6,259 nt of DNA from Thermoplasmata archaeon (lineage in GTDB: Archaea > Thermoplasmatota > Thermoplasmata > Thermoplasmatales > Thermoplasmataceae): contig JAKBRR010000113.1 of assembly GCA_021845325.1 (NCBI GenBank), forward strand, positions 1 through 6,259. Reading direction: 5' to 3'. Made by a program: the position numbers and the translations under genes. Below, piece after piece: positions 1 through 4,514 of this stretch (position 1 is its first letter; each line of letters starts with the position of its first letter). The notes under the pieces were generated by a model. That model saw nothing but the letters and a program-made list of their open reading frames with translations, had not been told where the DNA came from and searched no databases.

Positions 1-85
1 ATCTGTCGATCACCATTGTTTTGCCTATGCCTTCATTTAATTCCTCTTCAACCCCGGAAATTTCTGATCCATATAAATTTAACAT
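1..85 (-). CDS. 5' end of an unidentified minus-strand gene (partial, runs off the left edge)
   Basis: An open frame reads leftward from an ATG at 85-83 to the window edge, giving 28 residues beginning MLNLYGSEISGVEEELNEGI and continuing with GKTMVIDR. The residue mix looks like real protein, and the gene is divergent from cysH with AT-rich promoter-like sequence upstream. The same frame stays open back to a stop at 158-160, with possible GTG (112-110) and TTG starts, so the ATG is the preferred but not the only start. The GIGKT stretch resembles a P-loop tail but lacks the glycine expected five residues before the GK, so I do not call it an ATP-binding site. No family is recognised. With only 28 codons visible, the evidence that it is a gene is moderate. 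Confidence 0.5.
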   Translation of the reverse strand, partial: MLNLYGSEISGVEEELNEGIGKTMVIDR

Positions 86-196
86 AAGATTCAAACTTGT
101 ATACTTAAACACGTATTTATTTTTACCATAATTGCGCAAATATTTCCTACAAATTAACTATCAATAAGCAGTTTAGGTATATGACAATCATCCATT
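86..196. promoter_or_regulatory. Divergent intergenic promoter region between the left-edge gene and cysH
   Basis: This gap separates two divergent starts and should hold both promoters. For cysH the best TATA-like stretch is TTTAGGTAT at 172-180, about 20-25 bases before the ATG at 197, which would give a leaderless or nearly leaderless mRNA. No Shine-Dalgarno motif precedes that ATG. For the minus-strand gene, AT-rich candidates on the minus strand are AAATAAATAC (122-113) and TTTAAGTA (109-102). A perfect 8-base palindrome TTGCGCAA lies at 132-139 between the two promoters, where an operator could sit. The individual boxes are weak, so the regional call is firmer than any single site. Confidence 0.4.
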
Positions 197-886
197 ATGA
201 ATAGAGTATATGGTGACGAGACGTTGTTCGAGGTACTTAAAACCTCTCAAATGGATTTCGGGAGAGATATTGTATTTCTGTGCAGTTTCAGTAATGAAGA
301 TATGATTATACTGGATTCTTTATGCAGAAATCATATACCTATCGATATATATACAATAGATACTGGACGCTTGAATCCAGAGACCTATGAGTTCATAGAT
401 GAGGTAATAAAACGCTATGAAGTTAAATTAAACTATTTAGTTCCTGATAGCGGATCATTACAGTCCATGCTCCTGGAAAATGGTCCTCAGCTGTTCTATG
501 AAAGCGTTGAAAAGAGAAAACTTTGCTGTAAAATCAGAAAAGTTGATCCACTTTCGAAATTATTAACGGGGAAAAGAGCCTGGATATCTGGAATAAGATC
601 AACACAGACTAGCGAAAGGCAAAAGTTCAAACTGTACGAAGTTAACAACGGGTTGACAAAAATTAATCCTCTTATTGATTGGACAGATGAGGATGTTAAG
701 ACAGTCATTCAAAGTCTAGGGATACCAGCCAACAAACTTTACAGAAAAGGCTATAGAAGTATAGGTTGCTATCCTTGTACGAGGCCAGTGTTTGAAGGTG
801 AAGGTGACAGAGATGGAAGATGGTGGTGGGAAAACGGATCCAAAGAATGTGGTATTCACACATCTAATTTGGGTGGTTCTAATTGA
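197..886 (+). CDS. cysH: Assimilatory APS reductase, CysH family with [4Fe-4S] cysteines
   Basis: This protein would reduce adenosine 5'-phosphosulfate (APS) to sulfite and AMP in the cytoplasm, with electrons from thioredoxin or a similar thiol. The 229 residues are close to the usual length of stand-alone CysH proteins. Visible landmarks are the PP-loop-like SFSNED near residues 30-35, IDTGRL at 54-59, the pair C110-C111, PLIDWTDEDV before GCYPC with C191 and C194, and the catalytic-type KECGIH with C218 close to the C-terminus. The Cys-Cys / CxxC pair about 80 residues apart is the known hallmark of [4Fe-4S] enzymes that use APS, whereas PAPS reductases lack it. The ATG at 197 is the first start after an in-frame stop at 182-184. 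The gene overlaps sat, which makes its substrate. The APS preference is inferred from the cysteines; the family call is firm. Confidence 0.93.
   Translation: MNRVYGDETLFEVLKTSQMDFGRDIVFLCSFSNEDMIILDSLCRNHIPIDIYTIDTGRLNPETYEFIDEVIKRYEVKLNYLVPDSGSLQSMLLENGPQLFYESVEKRKLCCKIRKVDPLSKLLTGKRAWISGIRSTQTSERQKFKLYEVNNGLTKINPLIDWTDEDVKTVIQSLGIPANKLYRKGYRSIGCYPCTRPVFEGEGDRDGRWWWENGSKECGIHTSNLGGSN
871..876 (+). promoter_or_regulatory. Shine-Dalgarno-like GGGTGG before the sat TTG start
   Basis: GGGTGG lies six bases before the TTG at 883, inside the end of cysH. It partly matches the GGTG core complementary to an archaeal 16S 3' end. It supports the unusual TTG start and reinitiation from cysH, though the match is imperfect. 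Confidence 0.4.
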
Positions 887-2064
887 TATCTCCATATCAT
901 GGTGGATCCAGAGTAAAAATCCCGGATTGCAATATAGAAAACCTGAATATATTACCTAAAATCCAAATAGATGAACAGACCCTAATCACACTAAGCCTAT
1001 TAAAAATTGGAATTCTCAGTCCGTTAGACTCTTTTCAAGGTTACGAAGAGGCAATGGAAATATCCAGAGAGGGAAGAATGGAGAATGGTCTTGTCTGGTC
1101 TATGCCAGTACTTCTTCCTGTAACAGATGAAGAATCATACACATTTAGTGAGGGTGATGAAACAACCCTGCATTTTTCGGATAAGTTAGTCGCTCTCATG
1201 AAGATTGAGGAAAAGTTTTCACTGGACATGTATGAATATTGCAATAGAATATTCGGAACAACAAGCATTGATCACCCCGGAGTCAAAGCAACCCTTCAAA
1301 AAGGGAATAAATTTGTTTCAGGGCACATTAAAGGGATCAATAATTATAACACACATTTTTCAACAATGCAGCCTGATCCAGATAAACTCAGGGAACTATT
1401 CAACAAAAAAGGTTTTAAGACTGTAACCGCATTTCAGACAAGGAATCCACCGCACAGGGGACATGAATTCCTTCACAAATACTCTCTACTTTCCACAGAT
1501 GCTCTATTCATAAACCCCGTTCTGGGCCCTAAAAAAAGTGGAGATTTTTCGGATCAGGAAATATTTCAATCATATCAGGTCTATCTCGATAAGTATTTAC
1601 CTAAACAAAGAACCATTCTGTTGCCCCTCATATACGCCATGCAATACGCAGGACCAAGAGAGGCAATAATGCACATGATTATGAGAAAGAATTTAGGATG
1701 CACTCACTTTGTCATAGGGAGAGATCATGCAGGAGTGGGATCATTTTATGGTCCGTACGCTGCAAGGGATTATGTCAGTACATTCACAGATATAGGAATC
1801 CAGCCTGTCTTTCTGAAGGAAGCATATTACTGTAAAGCATGCACAGAAATTTCAAACGATGATATATGCCCGCATGACGATTCTCAAAAGAGCCATTTCA
1901 GTGGAACAAAGATCCGAGATGCATTTCTGCATAAAAGGGAACCATATCCTTATGAAATGAGAGGTGAGATATATAATAAAATCATAGAACTTCGCTCAAG
2001 CAAACAAAACACTCTTGAGACGTCAGATAAATTGGAAATCAATTTGTCAAATCCTTTGGAATAG
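883..2064 (+). CDS. sat: Sulfate adenylyltransferase (ATP sulfurylase)
   Basis: The enzyme makes APS and pyrophosphate from ATP and sulfate, the first step of sulfate activation. The 393 residues fit a single-domain prokaryotic or archaeal Sat with no fused APS kinase. The nucleotide-binding motif QTRNPPHRGH spans residues 185-194 and the GRDHAG motif 279-284. A cluster C317, C320, C329, H331 precedes SGTKIRD at 340-346 and matches the region where Thermus-type enzymes bind zinc. The start is TTG: the N-terminus ISPYHGG resembles the usual Sat opening ISPHGG or IPPHGG, so a later ATG would remove family-conserved sequence. The TTG shares the bases TTGA with the cysH stop, implying one transcript and coupled translation. 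The last 25 or so residues are polar and probably variable. The family call is firm. Confidence 0.96.
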   Translation: MISPYHGGSRVKIPDCNIENLNILPKIQIDEQTLITLSLLKIGILSPLDSFQGYEEAMEISREGRMENGLVWSMPVLLPVTDEESYTFSEGDETTLHFSDKLVALMKIEEKFSLDMYEYCNRIFGTTSIDHPGVKATLQKGNKFVSGHIKGINNYNTHFSTMQPDPDKLRELFNKKGFKTVTAFQTRNPPHRGHEFLHKYSLLSTDALFINPVLGPKKSGDFSDQEIFQSYQVYLDKYLPKQRTILLPLIYAMQYAGPREAIMHMIMRKNLGCTHFVIGRDHAGVGSFYGPYAARDYVSTFTDIGIQPVFLKEAYYCKACTEISNDDICPHDDSQKSHFSGTKIRDAFLHKREPYPYEMRGEIYNKIIELRSSKQNTLETSDKLEINLSNPLE

Positions 2065-2066
2065 GT

Positions 2067-2074
2067 TTTATATA
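2067..2074 (+). promoter_or_regulatory. TATA box for the membrane-protein gene
   Basis: TTTATATA begins three bases after the sat stop codon. Its centre is about 25 bases before the ATG at 2096, the spacing of an archaeal TATA box to the start site, so the transcript would be leaderless. The gene therefore has its own promoter despite lying just 31 bases after sat. Confidence 0.65.
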
Positions 2075-2095
2075 AAAATTAAATGATAGTTCCTT

Positions 2096-2617
2096 ATGAT
2101 TCTAAACGCTCTGTCAACAAATGCAAGTAATTCCTCAACAGGTAATGAAAGTGCATACTTCCTGTTAATATTCATTGTTTTGATTGTGGGTTTTCGCCTG
2201 AGAAGAATTGGTAAAAACAGGAACATAAGCCCTCAGAGGTTAGCGATGATTATCGTTTTATATTCAATACTTGCCTATACTACATTGATTGGCGCACCGT
2301 CACTTGGCGGCTATCTTTATTATATGCTTATTATCGCCTTAATTTGTGGAGTAGTTTTGGGAATTCAAATAACGGATAAAATAGAAATCAAATATGTTTC
2401 TGGAAGAATAACATATCAAAGACCATACATTCTCAGCATCCTGTTTTTAGGGCTGTTCATTGCAAGAGAAATAGCGTTTCTCCTTATTACTCAGTCATGG
2501 ATCCTGTCATATATCGCCATAGCTATTTTTGCCTCTTTAGGGCTAATTATTGGAGAGGTGTTCACAATATTCAAAAAGGGTATGTATAATAGACAAGAGC
2601 AACCAGACATAAACTAA
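2096..2617 (+). CDS. Five-helix membrane protein, possibly CcdC/DUF1453-like
   Basis: This 173-residue integral membrane protein has hydrophobic segments at about 21-35, 49-66, 73-92, 111-132 and 135-159. Basic residues cluster at 34-48, 95-109 and 160-166. By the positive-inside rule this places the N-terminus outside and the C-terminus inside. The length, the RLRR motif right after helix 1, the polar insert ending GRITYQRP before helix 4 and an arginine (R124) within helix 4 resemble the CcdC/DUF1453 family, described with cytochrome c or thiol-redox biogenesis genes in bacteria. I make that match by eye and hold it loosely. The first 20 residues are rich in Ser, Thr and Asn and carry three N-x-S sites (N9, N12, N17). 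A good TATA box gives it an independent leaderless transcript. No redox cysteine pair is visible; C84 is the only cysteine. Confidence 0.82.
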   Translation: MILNALSTNASNSSTGNESAYFLLIFIVLIVGFRLRRIGKNRNISPQRLAMIIVLYSILAYTTLIGAPSLGGYLYYMLIIALICGVVLGIQITDKIEIKYVSGRITYQRPYILSILFLGLFIAREIAFLLITQSWILSYIAIAIFASLGLIIGEVFTIFKKGMYNRQEQPDIN

Positions 2618-2642
2618 TTTAGAAATTCAACATTAATGAAAG

Positions 2643-2650
2643 TTTTTAAT
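2643..2650 (+). promoter_or_regulatory. TATA-like box for the small acidic protein gene
   Basis: TTTTTAAT is centred about 26 bases before the ATG at 2673, which predicts a leaderless mRNA. No Shine-Dalgarno motif lies before that ATG. The box is less canonical than the one at 2067, and its T-run could also help end the upstream transcript. Confidence 0.45.
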
Positions 2651-2672
2651 TCACCTCTAACATAAAGACTGA

Positions 2673-3038
2673 ATGAAGCTTGATGAAAGGAAAAGTTTCG
2701 ACATTCTATCTTCGTTGAGGGTTATGGGCGACCCGGAATACGGTGGAACAGGCTCAATCAGTGAAAATATACTGGTAGGTTATCTTTATGGAATATTGAG
2801 CGAAAAGTCAAGTGCAGTAATCAGAGTTGATAGAGAAGACATGAAAGTCATCAAATATGGTGCTTATTCTTATATAATCTGGTTTGACGACATTATAGAT
2901 GATCTTGAGGAGGAGGTTGCGCAGGAAGAGACGTTTGAAGATACTGAACCTGGTGACATAATGCTATTGCCTGTTGCAATAGAAGGTCCATTTAATGATC
3001 GTGAAATTATGGAATTGATACACGAAGGAGCTATTTAG
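2673..3038 (+). CDS. Small acidic protein of unknown function
   Basis: I do not recognise this 121-residue protein. It has no signal peptide or membrane helix and reads as soluble and cytoplasmic. The N-terminal half (about 10-66) alternates helix- and strand-like segments and contains a Gly-rich patch, DPEYGGTG, near residues 20-27. From about residue 71 a strongly acidic run begins with FDDIIDDLEEE and continues with Glu and Asp to about residue 95. It then becomes hydrophobic again (IMLLPVAIEGP) and ends in a helix-like EIMELIHEGAI. There is no cysteine or histidine cluster to suggest a metal site; the only histidine is near the C-terminus. A TATA-like box about 26 bases upstream and a U-tract directly after the stop indicate a monocistronic gene. 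An adaptor or interaction protein is possible, but nothing in the sequence proves it. Confidence 0.8.
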   Translation: MKLDERKSFDILSSLRVMGDPEYGGTGSISENILVGYLYGILSEKSSAVIRVDREDMKVIKYGAYSYIIWFDDIIDDLEEEVAQEETFEDTEPGDIMLLPVAIEGPFNDREIMELIHEGAI

Positions 3039-3044
3039 TTTTTT
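3039..3044 (+). terminator. U-tract terminator after the acidic protein gene
   Basis: Six T residues follow the TAG stop directly, in the context TTTAGTTTTTTAAT. Archaeal RNA polymerase commonly terminates on such oligo-U stretches without a hairpin. The position at the end of a plus-strand unit facing a convergent gene supports the call. Confidence 0.5.
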
Positions 3045-3075
3045 AATACAAATTCTTCTCTAGAAATTCGCTAAT

Positions 3076-3091
3076 GCCTAAATCTTTAGGC
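3076..3091. repeat. Perfect 7-base inverted repeat in the convergent gap
   Basis: GCCTAAA at 3076-3082 and TTTAGGC at 3085-3091 are exact reverse complements separated by two bases. They can form a short hairpin, and flanking CTA (3071-3073) and TAG (3092-3094) can extend it past a two-base bulge. It lies between two convergent genes with no T-run next to it, so it may mark or protect 3' ends, or be chance. Nothing else is evident in the rest of the 3045-3160 gap. Confidence 0.35.
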
Positions 3092-3160
3092 TAGGTGATT
3101 GCAACAAGTATAAGGTAAATTACTTTCTCAGAAAATATCATTTCCAATAATAAGGAAGAA

Positions 3161-3790
3161 TTAACGGTTACCCATCTCGCTTATTATTGCTGCCATAATC
3201 AGTCCCAGAAGCCGGTCTGTATCCCCTACAAATTCAAGTTTCCACCTGTCTCTAAGAGATATAATCGGAGCGTATAAATTAGCAGCGAGATTTCCATCCT
3301 GATCCATTACCTCAATTAACTTCCTGTAGCCTCGATACTCCGTTTTAAGTAGAATCGTCCCGTTTAGATCCATTACTTCCAAAGACTCCTTTGCCAGGGC
3401 CATCATCCTGTGCTTCGCTGAATATATCTCATTCTCCTCTCTTCCATTCATTATTTTAAAAATATGTGTATTGGAAAGAAGGTTTCCATCGGTTACAGAA
3501 TAATAGAAATTTCCACCGATATCTCCGATTTTGAAATTTAGTAACCCAGCCAAAGATTGGGCGAGCTTGGCAAACCCCCTTGCAGGTTCTGCTGATGGGC
3601 CCGGCGAAGTATCGTAATTGACAGTCAAAATTGCTGTATCCTGATCTGTCTTTACCATTTTCGTTCTGTATTTTTCAAAATTAATTGGTACTCCCTCCAT
3701 CTGAGGCCGTATAATTTTTTGATCCATCAGATATAATGTATTATAACCCCTCATCGTTTCTTTTACTTTGCTGATATCATCTTCGATCAT
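3161..3790 (-). CDS. Beta-rich protein of unknown function, possibly tubby/LURP-one-like
   Basis: This 209-residue soluble protein has no signal peptide. The C-terminal half alternates short beta-strand-like stretches with turn motifs in a repeating style: FKIMNGREENEIYSAK, then SLEVMDLNGTILLK, then LIEVMDQDGNLAANLY, then WKLEFVGDTDRLLGLIMAAI at the end. The repeated V-M-D-x-(N/D)-G turn and the closing hydrophobic helix after a Trp/Asp segment resemble the tubby-C-terminal-like fold shared by LURP-one and phospholipid-scramblase-related proteins. That is a by-eye comparison and may be wrong. The first 75 residues are more polar and unassigned. The ATG at 3790 fits a TATA-like box about 25 bases upstream. 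The gene is convergent with the acidic protein gene and sits downstream of the tRNA on the same strand, with a 133-base gap between them. Confidence 0.8.
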   Translation of the reverse strand: MIEDDISKVKETMRGYNTLYLMDQKIIRPQMEGVPINFEKYRTKMVKTDQDTAILTVNYDTSPGPSAEPARGFAKLAQSLAGLLNFKIGDIGGNFYYSVTDGNLLSNTHIFKIMNGREENEIYSAKHRMMALAKESLEVMDLNGTILLKTEYRGYRKLIEVMDQDGNLAANLYAPIISLRDRWKLEFVGDTDRLLGLIMAAIISEMGNR

Positions 3791-3810
3791 GTGTAAATGA
3801 ATTAAAACAG

Positions 3811-3819
3811 CTATAATTT
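3811..3819 (-). promoter_or_regulatory. TATA-like box for the 209-residue protein gene
   Basis: Read on the minus strand, a run of eight A (3824-3817) leads into TTATAG (3816-3811). The centre lies about 25 bases before the ATG at 3790, which fits a leaderless archaeal promoter with a purine-rich BRE-like region upstream. Confidence 0.55.
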
Positions 3820-3850
3820 TTTTTGGCTATACGCCATTTGCAACGAATAG

Positions 3851-3860
3851 TATGCGCATA
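3851..3860. repeat. 10-base palindrome TATGCGCATA
   Basis: TATGCGCATA is a perfect palindrome in the gap between the tRNA and the 209-residue protein gene, about 61 bases before that gene's start. It could be an operator or simply chance. The rest of the 3791-3923 gap shows only the TATA-like box and AT-rich sequence. Confidence 0.25.
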
Positions 3861-3923
3861 AATGTTATTTATCTGGTTAAAGAATTTTCAGGGAAATTGA
3901 TGGTTTTTAAGGTAAATTAAAGA

Positions 3924-3998
3924 TGCTCCGGCCGGGATTTGGACCCGAGTCGAGGGATTGAGAGTCCCTTATGCTTGACCTGGCTACACCACCGGAGC
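3924..3998 (-). tRNA. tRNA-Glu, anticodon CTC
   Basis: The minus strand folds into a complete cloverleaf. The acceptor stem pairs GCTCCGG with CCGGAGC over seven perfect pairs, with A as the discriminator base and no encoded CCA. The D-arm GTGT/GCAT is weak with two wobble pairs, and its loop contains GG. The anticodon stem AGGGA/TCCCT closes the loop CTCTCAA, placing CTC at positions 34-36, which decodes the Glu codon GAG. The T-arm closes on three G-C pairs. The opening GCTCCGGTGGTGTAG is characteristic of archaeal tRNA-Glu. There is no intron. The T-loop reads TCCAAAT, so position 55 is C where nearly all elongator tRNAs have U (pseudouridine). A Sanger or assembly error is possible, but every other position is sound. 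Confidence 0.95.
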
Positions 3999-4021
3999 TT
4001 TACACCCCATTCATTTGCCTG

Positions 4022-4030
4022 ATTTATTAT
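4022..4030 (-). promoter_or_regulatory. TATA-like box for tRNA-Glu
   Basis: On the minus strand AATAATAAA spans 4030-4022 and its centre is about 28 bases before the tRNA 5' end at 3998. This is the normal distance of a TATA box for a stable-RNA gene in archaea. It suggests the tRNA need not depend on read-through from marR, whose stop lies 63 bases upstream. Confidence 0.5.
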
Positions 4031-4061
4031 TTGTTATTAAGCTTCAATGGTTCTAAAGCAC

Positions 4062-4514
4062 CTAGGTAGATTTGATAGCATTTTCAATAATATTGAGAAC
4101 TTCCAAAAACTGTTCCTTTGTTTCCAGATCTATGGGCGCAAAAATCTTTGAAATATTCTCTTCATATTTCTCTTTCAGTTCATCATAAAGAACTGCTCCC
4201 TTCGATTTCAGTTCAATATTTATTATTCGTCTGTCACTGGAAGATCGTTTTCTCTCTACCAACCCTTTTTTTTCCAGCTTGTCTATTATTCCTGTGATCC
4301 AGGGTTGTGTGATCAGGTTTAGTTCCGCCAGTTTCACCATTGGACATACTCCCTCGGTTGAAAGGGTCTTCAGAATTCTAAATTCAATTATTCCTATACC
4401 GTATTCATTTAGAAAAGCTTCAAGGTTTTTGTATAAGACTTTATACACTGAGGAAAATTCTTTCCAGATTTTGAAATCTATGTTACTGTCAATGTCATTA
4501 TTTTCCGCTTTCAC
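4062..4514 (-). CDS. MarR-family winged-helix transcriptional regulator
   Basis: This 150-residue protein matches the usual MarR length and layout. An N-terminal dimerisation helix spans about 14-38. A helix-turn-helix follows, including [20 protein letters not shown] at 62-81 with the recognition helix near 69-83. The beta wing carries [12 protein letters not shown] at 91-102 with the typical D94-R95-R96, and a long C-terminal dimer helix closes the protein. MarR proteins are dimeric DNA-binding repressors, often released by small aromatic or toxic compounds. The start is GTG at 4514, 17 bases inside the end of the transporter gene and behind a strong Shine-Dalgarno motif. No in-frame ATG lies nearby. 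Its place as the last gene of the transporter transcript suggests it controls that transporter. One cysteine (C57) sits just before the DNA-binding helices, so thiol sensing is possible but unproven. Confidence 0.93.
   Translation of the reverse strand: MKAENNDIDSNIDFKIWKEFSSVYKVLYKNLEAFLNEYGIGIIEFRILKTLSTEGVCPMVKLAELNLITQPWITGIIDKLEKKGLVERKRSSSDRRIINIELKSKGAVLYDELKEKYEENISKIFAPIDLETKEQFLEVLNIIENAIKST

Noticed and set aside
1..85. Walker A (P-loop) in the left-edge partial protein
   Set aside because: GIGKT lacks the glycine required at the head of GxxxxGK(S/T), so the resemblance is superficial.
496..708. Minus-strand open frame of 70 codons opposite cysH
   Set aside because: It is antisense to the conserved core of cysH and has no recognisable protein features.
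1041..1268. Minus-strand open frame of 75 codons opposite sat
   Set aside because: It is antisense to sat and is explained by the coding constraints of the real gene.
1205..1426. Plus-strand open frame of 73 codons inside sat
   Set aside because: It lies wholly within sat in another frame, has no promoter or ribosome site of its own, and its translation looks like a frame shadow.
2620..3070. Repeated TAGAAATTC near 2629 and 3061 as a direct repeat or insertion footprint
   Set aside because: Nine AT-rich bases recurring twice is expected by chance, and no element or target duplication surrounds them.
3791..4061. tRNA-adjacent integration site or mobile element
   Set aside because: No repeat of the tRNA 3' end, integrase or phage-like gene is visible in the window.
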